64,000 nucleotides of DNA, taken from the NCBI GenBank assembly GCA_024233215.1, contig JACKPW010000024.1, positions 1-64,000 on the forward strand, given 5' to 3'. Positions within the stretch are counted from its first letter, which is position 1. Each line of letters opens with the position of its first letter. The notes under the pieces were generated by a model. That model made no database searches, was not told the DNA's origin, and saw only the letters and a list, made by a program, of their open reading frames with translations. This document shows, piece after piece, positions 16,265 to 25,273 of this stretch. The position numbers and the translations under genes were made by a program. Origin of the DNA: Verrucomicrobiales bacterium. GTDB lineage: Bacteria; Verrucomicrobiota; Verrucomicrobiia; Limisphaerales; J093.

Positions 16265-18184
16265 ATGCCAAGCTACCTACACCCCGGCGTCTACATCGAG
16301 GAAATCCCCAGTGGCGCCAAGCCCATCGAGGGCGTCGGAACGTCAACGGCGGCCTTTGTCGGTTACACCACCAAGGGACCGATGGGGGAGCCGACCAAGA
16401 TTTCGCGGTGGGACACTTATAATGGCCAGTTTGGCGGGCTTCGCGACACCGGCAAGTCGGGTGAAGGCGATCCGATGGGGTTTGCCGTGTATAACTTCTT
16501 CCTCAACGGGGGGACCACCGCCTACATCGTGAGGATCACCCAGGCGGATTCGGCCGATGTGGCCGAGGGATTCCTGATCCATCCGAACGATGCGACCCGG
16601 ATGATCAAGTTCGAGGCCGCCAATCCCGGAGAATGGGGCAGTGACCTGGAACTGCGCTTTGCGCTGAAGGAGGACAGCACGACCCTGTTCACCCTGAAGG
16701 TCGGGGTTCTGGACAACGAGGGGGAGTTCAAGGAATTCGAGCGGTTCACCGACCTGACCGTGGCGGATGAGAACGCCGTTGACTTCATCGAAAGCAAGGT
16801 CAACGACGCCTCGCAACTGGTGCAGGTGGAGGTTCAGGACGTGTCCCCCCACCTGCTTGGAGTCAGCATCAGCCAGGACCTCGCTGCGGTGGCGGATTTC
16901 AGCGTATTGAACAGCAGGACCATGACGGTCACGGTGGACGGCACGGCGCGGACGGCTGCCTTTGCGGCGGACGACTTTGACAACGGCAGCACCCTGACCG
17001 AGGTGGCGAACCGGATCGAGGAACTGGTGCGGGGGAGCGTCGTCGCGAATCCCGCCGTCGAGGACTTCACCTGTGCGGTGGACAGCAACCGGTTGGTGCT
17101 GACTTCCGGCACGCGGTTGGCCACGTCGGCGGTCGTGGTGACCGGCCCGGGAGATGCGACGGACGGCTCGGTCAACCTTCTGCTGGGCACTGCCAATGAC
17201 GGCACGGAGCGCACCGGGCAGCAATCCTTGAACCTGCTGCTGTCCGACGCGGCGGACGAGGTTTCCCTGTCTGGCGGCACCAATGGCGCCAAGCCCGACA
17301 AGGCTGCCTATGACGCGGTTTTCAGTGCGTTTGAGAAGTATCGCGACATCAGCATCGTCTGCCTGCCCGACCAGACGTGGAACACCGCGGGAGAACAGGC
17401 CATCATCGATGCCGCGGTGGCCCATGCCGAAAAGATGAAGAGCCGCATGGTCATCATCGATCCGCCGGTGGGTACCGAACTCAAGACCGAAAAGAGCGTC
17501 AACGACCTCCACTTCAAGCCGAAGACTTACTCGGTGGTCTATTACCCGTGGGCGAAGGTGGCCAATCCCTTCTACAACGCCGAGAGCAACCCGGGCGTGC
17601 CCGCCACGCTTCTGGTCGGGCCGGCCGGTTTGGCCGCCGGCATGTGGGCAAAGACGGACGGGCGGCGTGGGGTCTGGAAGGCCCCGGCCGGGGTGGAGAC
17701 CTCCCTCCTCGGAGTGGCGGGGCTGCAGTATCTCGTGGAAAACGAGGAGCAGGACAGCCTCAATCCACTTGGCGTCAACTGCCTGAGAATGATGCCCGGC
17801 TTCGGCCCGGTGATCTGGGGAACCCGCACCCTGGCCACAAAGTCGGACCCCGAGTGGCGGTACGTGCCGGTGCGCCGTACGGCCATCATGATCGAGCAGA
17901 GCATCTTCGATGGGATTCAGTGGGCGGTTTTCGAACCCAATGATCACCGTCTCTGGTCCTCGCTGCGAGCCAACATCGGGGCCTTCATGGACGGGTTGTT
18001 CCGGGCCGGCGCCTTTCAAGGTCAAAAGGCCTCCGACGCCTACTTCGTCCGCTGCGGCCTGGGGGACACCATGACCCAGGACGACATCGACCGCGGACAG
18101 GTCATCGCCATTGTCGGCTTTGCCCCGTTGAAGCCGGCGGAATTCGTCATTGTTCGTATCCAGCAAAAAGTCGGTCAGTCCTAA
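16265..18184 (+). CDS. Contractile injection system sheath protein
   Basis: A 639-residue phage tail sheath protein, the outer contractile cylinder of the eCIS (Afp2-4/Pvc2-4 family). The N-terminus MPSYLHPGVYIEEIPSG is the family hallmark. The C-terminal half holds PVRRTAIMIEQSIFDGIQWA and WSSLRANIGAFMDGLF, the conserved sheath core. Residues of about 150-340 form a variable insertion probably exposed on the surface. The ATG at 16265 is used; the open frame extends to 16181 without family similarity. Only one sheath gene is present, unlike the three of the Serratia antifeeding prophage. It is followed 19 bases later by the tube gene. Confidence 0.93.
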   Translation: MPSYLHPGVYIEEIPSGAKPIEGVGTSTAAFVGYTTKGPMGEPTKISRWDTYNGQFGGLRDTGKSGEGDPMGFAVYNFFLNGGTTAYIVRITQADSADVAEGFLIHPNDATRMIKFEAANPGEWGSDLELRFALKEDSTTLFTLKVGVLDNEGEFKEFERFTDLTVADENAVDFIESKVNDASQLVQVEVQDVSPHLLGVSISQDLAAVADFSVLNSRTMTVTVDGTARTAAFAADDFDNGSTLTEVANRIEELVRGSVVANPAVEDFTCAVDSNRLVLTSGTRLATSAVVVTGPGDATDGSVNLLLGTANDGTERTGQQSLNLLLSDAADEVSLSGGTNGAKPDKAAYDAVFSAFEKYRDISIVCLPDQTWNTAGEQAIIDAAVAHAEKMKSRMVIIDPPVGTELKTEKSVNDLHFKPKTYSVVYYPWAKVANPFYNAESNPGVPATLLVGPAGLAAGMWAKTDGRRGVWKAPAGVETSLLGVAGLQYLVENEEQDSLNPLGVNCLRMMPGFGPVIWGTRTLATKSDPEWRYVPVRRTAIMIEQSIFDGIQWAVFEPNDHRLWSSLRANIGAFMDGLFRAGAFQGQKASDAYFVRCGLGDTMTQDDIDRGQVIAIVGFAPLKPAEFVIVRIQQKVGQS

Positions 18185-18203
18185 CTCCTGAGGAGACATT
18201 GCC

Positions 18204-18713
18204 ATGGCTGCTCCCATGTTCCCGGTCAACGCTCACCGCCACGACCCCTATCGCACGTTCAAGTTCCAGATTCTGATCGACGGCAAACCAGTCGCCGGCC
18301 TCAAGAAGATGGGCGCGCTCAAACGCAAGACCGAGGCCATCAAGTGGCGCACCGCGGGCGATCCAAGCAAGGAACGCATCCTGCCGGGCGGCACTTCCTA
18401 CGAGCCGATCGCCCTGGAGCAGGGACTGTCGCACGATCCCGGGTTCGAGGCCTGGGCCAATCTGGTAAACAACGTCGAGGGCGACGCGGCGATGTCGCTG
18501 AAGAACTTCCGCAAGGATATTGTCATCAACGTCCTCAATCTGCAGGGTCAGGTCGCCATTTCGTACAAGGTCTTCCGCGCCTGGGTTTCTGAGTACCAGG
18601 CGTTACCTGAAATGGATGCGGGTACCATGAACGCGGTTGGGATCCAGACCCTGACCCTGCAGCATGAGGGCTGGCAGCGTGACACGGCGGTCAGCGAACC
18701 GTCCGAATCGTGA
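18204..18713 (+). CDS. eCIS inner tube protein (T4 gp19-like)
   Basis: A 169-residue tail tube protein of the T4 gp19/Afp1-Afp5 family, expected to stack as hexamers inside the sheath. Visible family features are the start HRHDPYRTFKFQILIDG, the central GGTSYEPIALEQGLSHDPGF and the C-terminal strand TLTLQHEGW. A strong ribosome site GAGGAG (18190-18195) sits 8 bases before the ATG, fitting the high copy number needed. Its stop overlaps the GTG of the next gene (GTGA), suggesting coupled translation. It is the only tube gene seen. Confidence 0.93.
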   Translation: MAAPMFPVNAHRHDPYRTFKFQILIDGKPVAGLKKMGALKRKTEAIKWRTAGDPSKERILPGGTSYEPIALEQGLSHDPGFEAWANLVNNVEGDAAMSLKNFRKDIVINVLNLQGQVAISYKVFRAWVSEYQALPEMDAGTMNAVGIQTLTLQHEGWQRDTAVSEPSES

Positions 18714-19516
18714 CATGGACCGCTATGCGACTCCCGGGCGGCTTGGTGGAAGACGGCGAGCGGGGGCGGAACTGGGCTTTTCGCCCCGTTTCCGGCGCTC
18801 TGGAACTGGCCCTGGCGGAGGTCGGCGAGGCGGCCGCCAGCACGCCGCACGCGGTGACTCAGGCCCTGTCGCTGGCGCTTGACCAGCTCTCCGGACAACC
18901 CGCGACCCCAGCCAGGGTCGCCAGTCTCTGCGTGGCCGACCGGCAATTCCTGATGCGGGAACTCGACCGCCACCTCGGTTCGGAGGGTGGCTGGTTTGAA
19001 GCGGATTGCCGGCATTGCGAGGACCGGTTCGACTTCGAGGTTCATTACGGTGAACTGCCGGTCCGGGAGGCGGGTCCGGGATTTCCGGAGGTGGAACTCG
19101 ACCTGGACGGAACCCGGGTGCGGTTTCGTCTGCCCACCGGCGGCGACCAGGAGGAACTGCTCTCCCAACCGGAGGCGGGAAACCGCGCCTGGCTCCTTCG
19201 GCGCCTGCTAACCGACGGCGAACTGTCCGAGGACGCCCTGCCCGGGGTGGCTGCCGCGGCGGAGGCCGCGCTTGAGGCAATGGCGCCCGCCATCGTGCTG
19301 CTCCTGCAGGTCGACTGCCCGGCCTGCGGAAACCGCAACGAGATCGAACTCGACCCGTATCGGGCAATCAACCGACAGAGCAGCGAACTGCTGCAGGAGG
19401 TGCACTCGATCGCCCAACACTACCACTGGCGTGAGACCGACATCCTGGATCTCCCCCGCGCTCGCCGGCAGCGCTACCTGCAGATGATCGATCGCTCGCG
19501 GGGGATGACGCACTAG
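18710..19516 (+). CDS. T4 gp28-like baseplate hub assembly protein
   Basis: A 268-residue protein beginning at GTG 18710, overlapping the tube stop; ATG 18725 is an alternative. Two Cys pairs suggest metal binding: CRHC near residue 100 and CPACGNRNEIELD near residue 204. The C-terminal part (HSIAQHYHWRETDILDLPRA) resembles the T4-type hub assembly proteins often found right after the tube gene in eCIS loci. By analogy it should help assemble the baseplate hub rather than remain a bulk structural part. Family assignment is from pattern and position. Confidence 0.65.
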   Translation: MTWTAMRLPGGLVEDGERGRNWAFRPVSGALELALAEVGEAAASTPHAVTQALSLALDQLSGQPATPARVASLCVADRQFLMRELDRHLGSEGGWFEADCRHCEDRFDFEVHYGELPVREAGPGFPEVELDLDGTRVRFRLPTGGDQEELLSQPEAGNRAWLLRRLLTDGELSEDALPGVAAAAEAALEAMAPAIVLLLQVDCPACGNRNEIELDPYRAINRQSSELLQEVHSIAQHYHWRETDILDLPRARRQRYLQMIDRSRGMTH

Positions 19517-19518
19517 CC

Positions 19519-20523
19519 ATGGGCCTCTTCAGCGACACCATTCGCGATGCGCACCGGCCATTGCCCACGGCCTGGCTGCGTCGGTCGCCCGAGCCCCCCG
19601 TGCCGGAGGCTCCCTTGGAGCAACCGGAGGCACCGCTGGAGGAAGCGGACAGCGGCATGCACACGGTGTTCAGATTTCAGAAGGGGGAAGCGCCGGCAGC
19701 GTCCGGCGGTTCCCGTGAGGCGTCGCCACGGTCGCGTGCCCGGACAGCCGGCGCGTTGACTGCCGACCCTTTGTCAACAGGGGCCGAGGTGGGAACACCG
19801 GAGCCGTCTGTCAGAAGTGTCAGCGGAAACGAAGGCATTTCCGTCGTGGAGGTGAACCGAGGAAGCGAACTGGAAACAGGACAGGTGGAACACGGAAGTC
19901 CCGGCAAGATCGCGGCCGCCAACGTGAAATCCGAGTCGAACACGCACACGTCAGCGAGTCTGTCCGAGCGGGTCGAAACGGAGCCTATTCGCGAAACGCA
20001 TAAGTCCAACATCCCAGATGGCAGTGAACGATCTGTTAGCAGAAACGGAGTAACGTCTCAGAGCCGGCTGTCGGGTCGGGGCGCCTCACCTTCTGAATCA
20101 CCTTCCACTCCGGAGCGCAAGGAACCATCCGCGCTCCGGCCCGGCCCGATGCCAGTGTCTCCCGAACCGGTCCCCCGGACGGGCGCGGAGGACGGGAGTT
20201 CCGTCGTCCCCCCCGCCCCGGCCGCCCGGTCGAAAAGCCGTGGTGGCCCTGATTCCCCACCCTCCGGGTCCGCCCCGCCGAATCGGGTCCGGGCACCAAG
20301 CCCCCCTTCCACTTCCGCCCCCCTCGGGGGCGGACTGCGTTCGGCCCCTCCCCCCGCGCCGCGCCTCCCCCGCGAGCGCGATCCGGCACCCCCCCAACCG
20401 ACGCTGGTAATTGGCCGGCTGGAGGTGGTGGTGGTGGCGGATACCCCGGCCCGTTCCAAGGCACCGCCAACACCGACGCCGGACGGGGCCTTCCTCAACC
20501 GCAACTACCTGAGGAGGCTCTGA
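19519..20523 (+). CDS. Proline/serine-rich disordered eCIS-locus protein
   Basis: A 334-residue protein with little predicted order. A short N-terminal segment MGLFSDTIRDAHRPLPTAW and a C-terminal segment LVIGRLEVVVVADTPARS are the only likely folded or binding parts; between them is a Pro/Ser/Glu/Arg-rich linker of about 250 residues with no cysteine and few hydrophobics. It has no known family that I recognise. It starts 2 bases after the previous stop and ends 1 base before the next gene, whose ribosome site lies in its last codons, so it is part of the operon. Two short ends on a long linker suggest a tether or scaffold. Confidence 0.65.
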   Translation: MGLFSDTIRDAHRPLPTAWLRRSPEPPVPEAPLEQPEAPLEEADSGMHTVFRFQKGEAPAASGGSREASPRSRARTAGALTADPLSTGAEVGTPEPSVRSVSGNEGISVVEVNRGSELETGQVEHGSPGKIAAANVKSESNTHTSASLSERVETEPIRETHKSNIPDGSERSVSRNGVTSQSRLSGRGASPSESPSTPERKEPSALRPGPMPVSPEPVPRTGAEDGSSVVPPAPAARSKSRGGPDSPPSGSAPPNRVRAPSPPSTSAPLGGGLRSAPPPAPRLPRERDPAPPQPTLVIGRLEVVVVADTPARSKAPPTPTPDGAFLNRNYLRRL

Positions 20524-20524
20524 C

Positions 20525-21595
20525 ATGGCGCTGCCGGCTTCCCCGTTGTCCAAGGTCTGCAAGGAGATCCGCGATCACCTGATCTCGCAGATCCAGGTGT
20601 CCGAGGGCAGCAAGCTGACCGTGGTACTGGGCACTCCCGCCGACGCCGCCTCGACCGATGCGGCGGACAGCACCCATCGCCTGAACCTCTTCTTCTTCCG
20701 GTTCGAGCCGGCCGGCCTCTTTCCCGACACGCTGCCGGGGGAGACCGGATGGCTGCGGGGCTTCTGCCTGATCACCCCCTTCGCCTGTGACGAGAGCGTG
20801 GAGGGCGGGGAGGAACCGGTGGACGGCAGTCCGGAAGGTGCGGGCACGACCATCGGTGCCGGTGAGAACGACCTGAGACTGATCGGCGAAGTGGTACGGG
20901 TGTTCCATGAGAAACCCGTGTTCCGCTGCAATGTGAACGGGCAGGATTACCACGTTCAGACCATTTTCCAGCCGCTGGCCCTCGACCAACTCAACCAGCT
21001 CTGGTCCACCCAGGGAGAGACGATTTACCGGCCATCAGTCCTGTATGAGGTGTCGTTGGCTCCAGTGATCCCCAACGACGCGGCCCGGCCTTCGCCGCTG
21101 ACCGGCAGTTTCGGTTTGACGGTGCAGGCGGATCTCGATGCCTCGGCACCGCCGGCGTCGCCGCGCACACCGGAGGTCCCGAGGATGACCCCGAACATCG
21201 CCCAGCCGGACTGGACGCCGGCGATCGCACTCGTCCACGGGGATGCGTGCGGGTTCAGCTTCAGCTTCGCCCTTGGAAGTCAGGCGCTGGCGGACTTCGT
21301 ACCGCGCGTCTGGCTGGCCGGCAAGCCGGGGGATTCAGTCACGCTGCGGTGGCAGACCTGGGAAGCCGCCAACGGCTGGCAGACCGTCAACCCCGGCATC
21401 CAGGCCATCATTCAGGACGCCTCCATCGACCCGGCGTCGGTCGCGGACGCCAGCACCCAGGATCTGGCACTGCCTTTCGATGACCGCAGCGGCCAGATGT
21501 TGCTCCATGCCGAGCGGGAATATGTCCGGGCGAGTGACGGGGTGACGTTGACAGTCCGCTCGAATCCCCTGTTGATCAGTCTGTACACCGGATAG
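20525..21595 (+). CDS. DUF4255 (Pvc16-type) tail cap protein
   Basis: A 356-residue protein with an N-terminal DUF4255/Pvc16 domain (residues 1-190: ICKEIRDHL-like start as VCKEIRDHLISQIQ, RLNLFFFRFEPAG, PLALDQLNQLWST, RPSVLYEVSLAPV). In known eCIS particles Afp16/Pvc16 forms the cap that ends tube and sheath growth and fixes particle length together with the ruler. The C-terminal 130 residues form a second beta-rich domain. An excellent AGGAGG (20511-20517) precedes the ATG. It is followed within 6 bases by the AAA+ ATPase, the same pairing as in other eCIS loci. Confidence 0.88.
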   Translation: MALPASPLSKVCKEIRDHLISQIQVSEGSKLTVVLGTPADAASTDAADSTHRLNLFFFRFEPAGLFPDTLPGETGWLRGFCLITPFACDESVEGGEEPVDGSPEGAGTTIGAGENDLRLIGEVVRVFHEKPVFRCNVNGQDYHVQTIFQPLALDQLNQLWSTQGETIYRPSVLYEVSLAPVIPNDAARPSPLTGSFGLTVQADLDASAPPASPRTPEVPRMTPNIAQPDWTPAIALVHGDACGFSFSFALGSQALADFVPRVWLAGKPGDSVTLRWQTWEAANGWQTVNPGIQAIIQDASIDPASVADASTQDLALPFDDRSGQMLLHAEREYVRASDGVTLTVRSNPLLISLYTG

Positions 21596-21601
21596 CCCCC
21601 G

Positions 21602-22948
21602 ATGCCCGCCCCCCAATCCAGCACCTCCCTGCTTGCTGCCTTCCAGGTGGAATGGCAGCGGCTGGACTTCCTGGCTTGGTGCCTTTCGCGTGGCCGCCGC
21701 GGGGAACCGGTGGGGGATGCGGAAATTGCCCCGTTGCGGCAACTGCAAACCCAGGTGGAATCGCTGCGTCAGCCGGGTGGACCGTGGGAAACCGCGCTGG
21801 GATTCGGCCTGGGGCATCTCGAATACGACATCCTCGTCTGCGCCCTTGGCCCGGAACTGGAACCACGTCTCGGCTGGGCCTTCCAGAACCTGCAGGCCGG
21901 CGCCTCCCAACCGTGGGCAAGCCGCGCGCTCATACAGGAATTGTTCGCGCTGGAACCCGAGCAATCGGAAAGCCTCCGCCAGGCCTTGAGCCCCCGGGGC
22001 GCCCTGCGTCGGCGACGTCTCCTCCGCGTCGAGCAGGACGACCCTTATCGGCCCATCACCCCGGAGCCGTGGGTCGTCACGCGACTGACGGGGCGTCCCC
22101 AGGAAGTCGTGCCTCCACCGGGGGCGACGCTGGTGGACCAGGCGGCAACCTGGGACGACCTGGTGCTTCCTCCGGGGCGCCTGGCCATGTTGCGCGAGTT
22201 CATGCTCTGGATTGAACACCGCGACACCGTGGTGGAGGCCTGGGGGGGACAACGGGTCGGGGGACCCGTCGCGCTGTTCACCGGGCCATCCGGGACCGGC
22301 AAGACCTATGCGGCAAGCGTGATTGCGAACGCCCTGCGGTGGCGGCTGTATCAGATCGACCTGGGACGTCTGGTCAGCAAATACGTGGGCGAAACCGAGG
22401 AGAATCTCAACCGGCTGTTTGACGCGGCGCACGGCCAGGCGGTGGTGCTCCAGTTCGACGAGGCGGACGCGCTGTTCTCGAAGCGCGGCGAGGTGAAGGA
22501 GGCCCGCGATCGCTATGCCAACATGGAGGTCAGCCATCTGCTCACCCGCATCGAGGCCCACGACGGGCCGTGCATTCTGACGACGAACCTGCGCAAGCAG
22601 CTCGACTCCGCCTTTACCCGCAGATTCCAGATGGTCGTGGAGTTTCCGCGCCCCGGCGCCGGCTCACGGGCCGAGCTGTGGCGCCGGTTGCTGCCGCCCC
22701 GCGCGCCGCTGGCGCCCGAGGTCGACCCGGTCTTTCTGGGTAACGCGGTGGCTCTCACTGGCGGTGGCATCCGCAATGCCGCCCTCCACGCCGCCTACCT
22801 CGCGGCCGGGATGAAACAGGTGATCGGGCTGGGCCAGATCGCCCACGCGGTGTACCGCGAACTCGCGAAGGAAGGCCGGGAAGTCGCGGCCCAGGATCTC
22901 GGGCCCCTCGCCGCCCATCTTCCCCGGGGGTTGAACAATGAGCACTGA
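21602..22948 (+). CDS. eCIS AAA+ ATPase (Afp15-like)
   Basis: A 448-residue cytoplasmic AAA+ ATPase. An N-terminal helical region covers about 1-190. Walker A is GPSGTGKT at 228-235 and Walker B VVLQFDEAD at 281-289. The arginine-rich second region of homology is FTRRFQMVVEFPRP. The membrane-fusion-type substrate loop KYVGETEENL follows Walker A. An ATPase of this type is a marker of eCIS loci and separates them from R-type pyocins. Its job is thought to be assembly or cargo handling, not sheath recycling, since the particles are single-use. Its last bases overlap the start of the next small gene. Confidence 0.92.
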   Translation: MPAPQSSTSLLAAFQVEWQRLDFLAWCLSRGRRGEPVGDAEIAPLRQLQTQVESLRQPGGPWETALGFGLGHLEYDILVCALGPELEPRLGWAFQNLQAGASQPWASRALIQELFALEPEQSESLRQALSPRGALRRRRLLRVEQDDPYRPITPEPWVVTRLTGRPQEVVPPPGATLVDQAATWDDLVLPPGRLAMLREFMLWIEHRDTVVEAWGGQRVGGPVALFTGPSGTGKTYAASVIANALRWRLYQIDLGRLVSKYVGETEENLNRLFDAAHGQAVVLQFDEADALFSKRGEVKEARDRYANMEVSHLLTRIEAHDGPCILTTNLRKQLDSAFTRRFQMVVEFPRPGAGSRAELWRRLLPPRAPLAPEVDPVFLGNAVALTGGGIRNAALHAAYLAAGMKQVIGLGQIAHAVYRELAKEGREVAAQDLGPLAAHLPRGLNNEH

Positions 22949-23177
22949 GATCGGACAACTGCGCCTCACCCTGCCGCCCGGGTTCGAACGCCGGGCCCAC
23001 CGGATCGGCCGGCTCGTCGGCGAGGCGCTCGCGGAACGGACACTGCCGGCCGGCCGGCTCCCGCGGGTCAACGTGGGACCGCTCAAGCTCGATGCCCGGC
23101 GCTCCAACCACGCCATCGCAAGTGACCTCGCACGGCACATCCACCTCGCCATCGAACGGCAAACCCGCAATCACTGA
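22938..23177 (+). CDS. Small eCIS-locus protein, unknown function
   Basis: A 79-residue protein whose ATG at 22938 overlaps the ATPase gene by 11 bases; the next gene begins 3 bases after its stop. It reads MSTEIGQLRLTLPPGFERRA, then two likely helices (IGRLVGEALAERT and ASDLARHIHLAIERQ). No signal or membrane segment is visible. The tight packing supports a real gene. I do not recognise a family. Small basic-helical proteins at this position occur in eCIS operons and may be assembly chaperones or adaptors of the ATPase; that is inference. Confidence 0.65.
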   Translation: MSTEIGQLRLTLPPGFERRAHRIGRLVGEALAERTLPAGRLPRVNVGPLKLDARRSNHAIASDLARHIHLAIERQTRNH

Positions 23178-23180
23178 ACC

Positions 23181-23828
23181 ATGCTCTCCCCCACGAAAGG
23201 GTTTCTCGTCGAATACGCCCTCGCCCTGCCCCCGTTGGTGCTGGCGTTCGACTTCAACCCGCAAACCCTCACCCGAAACCGCAGTGTCACCCTCACGCTC
23301 GGGAGCACCCCCGCCACCCGCGGCGGTTACGACTTCGCCCTCCCCACCGAAACCGCCCGCGTCGCCCAGGGGGTGGCGGTCGAACCGGAGAGCTTTGACG
23401 TGGAGATCCTGCTCGACGCCACGGACCGGATGAATGACGGCGATCCGATTGCCGGCGAGATGGGGATCCAACCGGAGCTGGACACGTTGCGCAGCATGGT
23501 GGAACCAAAGACCCAGGGTCCCGGTGGGCTGCAGGTCCTGGCGAGCCTGGGGGAGCTCGGATCACGCGCCTTTCAACGATCGCAGACTGCCTCCGTACTC
23601 CTGTTCGTCTGGGGCAGCCACGTGTTACCGGTGTTCCTGAAGGGCATCGAGGTCGGGGAGTCGGCTCATCTGCCGGACCTCACCCCCTACCGGGCCACGG
23701 TCAAACTCACCCTCCAGGTGATCGAGGGCAACAACCCCTTCTACGAGGTCGAGAAGGTGCGCCAGGTGGTCGGCGCCGGCTTGAACACCGCCCGCACCGT
23801 CACTTCCGCCATCGGAGGACTGTTCTGA
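23181..23828 (+). CDS. CIS tube-initiator/hub adaptor (Afp7-like)
   Basis: A 215-residue protein resembling the N-terminal domain of Afp7/Pvc7, a tube-like adaptor between the hub trimer and the hexameric tube. Features: LPPLVLAFDFNPQTLTRNR near the start, a beta-rich middle with FDVEILLDATDRMNDGDP, then VLFVWGSHVLPVFLKGIE and the closing AGLNTARTVTSAIGGLF. Many eCIS encode this domain fused to a LysM module; here the LysM is the separate next gene, whose ATG overlaps this stop (TGATG). The split supports the two acting together. Confidence 0.75.
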   Translation: MLSPTKGFLVEYALALPPLVLAFDFNPQTLTRNRSVTLTLGSTPATRGGYDFALPTETARVAQGVAVEPESFDVEILLDATDRMNDGDPIAGEMGIQPELDTLRSMVEPKTQGPGGLQVLASLGELGSRAFQRSQTASVLLFVWGSHVLPVFLKGIEVGESAHLPDLTPYRATVKLTLQVIEGNNPFYEVEKVRQVVGAGLNTARTVTSAIGGLF

Positions 23829-24118
23829 TGCTGCTGAAGGATTCACGCTACCTGGGCACCCGCCGGTTCGACCCCGACCCCACGGGCACGGTGCGGTGCA
23901 AGGGCACGACGTCCCGGGCCATCGGTCCGGCAACCGGCGTCCTGGAGCACGTCGTCCGCGAAGGCGACCGTCTGGACCTGCTGGCCCGCCATTACTACGG
24001 CGACGACCGGCTGTGGTGGCGCATTCTGGACGCCAATCCGGACCTGCTCAACGGCGCCTGGCTTTCCCTCCCGGAAAGCGTCGGCGAGACAATCCTGATT
24101 CCGCGTGCGAAGGAGTAG
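23828..24118 (+). CDS. LysM / tail protein X-like hub component
   Basis: A 96-residue protein. Residues 39-93 form a LysM-like fold as in phage P2 tail protein X: VREGDRLDLLARHYYGDDRL, then WWRILDANPDLLNG and the closing ILIPRAK. In contractile tails this piece sits on the inner baseplate and clamps hub to wedge. It lacks a signal peptide, so cell-wall binding is less likely than a baseplate role. The ATG overlaps the stop of the Afp7-like gene, and the gpD gene begins 6 bases later. Confidence 0.85.
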   Translation: MLLKDSRYLGTRRFDPDPTGTVRCKGTTSRAIGPATGVLEHVVREGDRLDLLARHYYGDDRLWWRILDANPDLLNGAWLSLPESVGETILIPRAKE

Positions 24119-24124
24119 GACGCC

Positions 24125-25273
24125 ATGCTGCTTGACCTCTTCTCCTCAAAGGACCGCGCTCCGGCGGAACTGGTGCTCACGGTGGATGGTGCGGAGATCG
24201 CCGATCTCTACCCGTTCTTGATCGAGGCGACGGTTGAACTCAGCCGCGCGGAGGCCGCCACGGCCTCGCTCACATTCGAAGCGCGGCGGGACGAGTTCGG
24301 CCGTTGGAGCGTGCAGGACGAGGAGGTGCTGAAGCCCTGGGCCCGAATCATCATCTCCGCGGCGTTTGGCAGCCGGACCGAGGAGATCATGCGCGGTTAC
24401 GTCCGCGAAATCCGCCTGGAGACCCCGGAGGATGCCGGGGCGGCGCGGGTGAAGGTGGACTGCCAGGACGACTCCACGCGCCTGGACCGCGAACATCGGC
24501 GACGCACCTGGGGCACGGAGGACCTCCCCTACAGTGACGAGCTCATTCTCAACGAAATCCTCGCGCCCTACGGGTTGGTGGCCGACTCCGACAGCGGCTC
24601 CGGACAGGACAATCTCGTGGGACTCGCCCAGGACGACACCGACATCAAGTTCCTCAAGGCCCGGGCGGAGTTCAACGGGTATGAGCTCATCTTCCGCGAA
24701 GGGCGGGTCTACTTCGGTCCGATGCGCCTGACCGCCGATCCGCAGGACACGATGCTTGTCTACGCCGGGATGGACACCAACTGCCTGACGCTGAGCGTCC
24801 GGGCCGACGGACACCAGGCCGACGCGGTGGCCTACGACGCCCCGGCGGCCAGCGGGGATGCCACCACGCCGGAGACGGTTTACCCGGACCTGCCGTTGCT
24901 GGGCACCGAACGTGCGGACAGCCAGGCGGCGGGTTTGGAGCCCTTTGTCTGGAAGCTTTCCGCCGAGGCCGGGGCCGACGCCCAGCGTCTGCAGGTCCTG
25001 GCCCAGATGAAGGCGAACGACCTCGACATCCACCGCCTGCAGGGGGAGGGCGAACTCGATGGCACGTTGTATGGCCACGTGCTACAGGTCGGGTTGCCGG
25101 TGCCGGTGGACGGGTTGGGCGACCGGCTTTCCGGGGTGTACTACGTGGACAGCGTCAGCCACAGCTTCACGGCCGCCGGCTACAAGCAGCGCTTTCGGAT
25201 CCTCCGCAACGCTTACGGGGACAACCTCGACAGCGTTTCGGGACTGGCCGGCGCGCTCATGGGAGTTCTGTAA
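24125..25273 (+). CDS. Baseplate hub protein gpD-like (VgrG N-terminal fold)
   Basis: A 382-residue phage late-control gene D/VgrG1-type protein, the trimeric hub under the tube. The family pattern is seen in LVLTVDGAEIADLYPFLIEA at the N-terminus, then RGYVREIRLETPEDAG, LNEILAPYGLV (the gpD helix region), and ISHSF-type ending as VSHSFTAAGYKQRFRILRN. Hub and spike, fused in Afp8 and VgrG, are here two genes with stop and start overlapping at 25270-25275. The split mirrors the P2 gpD/gpV arrangement. Confidence 0.85.
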   Translation: MLLDLFSSKDRAPAELVLTVDGAEIADLYPFLIEATVELSRAEAATASLTFEARRDEFGRWSVQDEEVLKPWARIIISAAFGSRTEEIMRGYVREIRLETPEDAGAARVKVDCQDDSTRLDREHRRRTWGTEDLPYSDELILNEILAPYGLVADSDSGSGQDNLVGLAQDDTDIKFLKARAEFNGYELIFREGRVYFGPMRLTADPQDTMLVYAGMDTNCLTLSVRADGHQADAVAYDAPAASGDATTPETVYPDLPLLGTERADSQAAGLEPFVWKLSAEAGADAQRLQVLAQMKANDLDIHRLQGEGELDGTLYGHVLQVGLPVPVDGLGDRLSGVYYVDSVSHSFTAAGYKQRFRILRNAYGDNLDSVSGLAGALMGVL

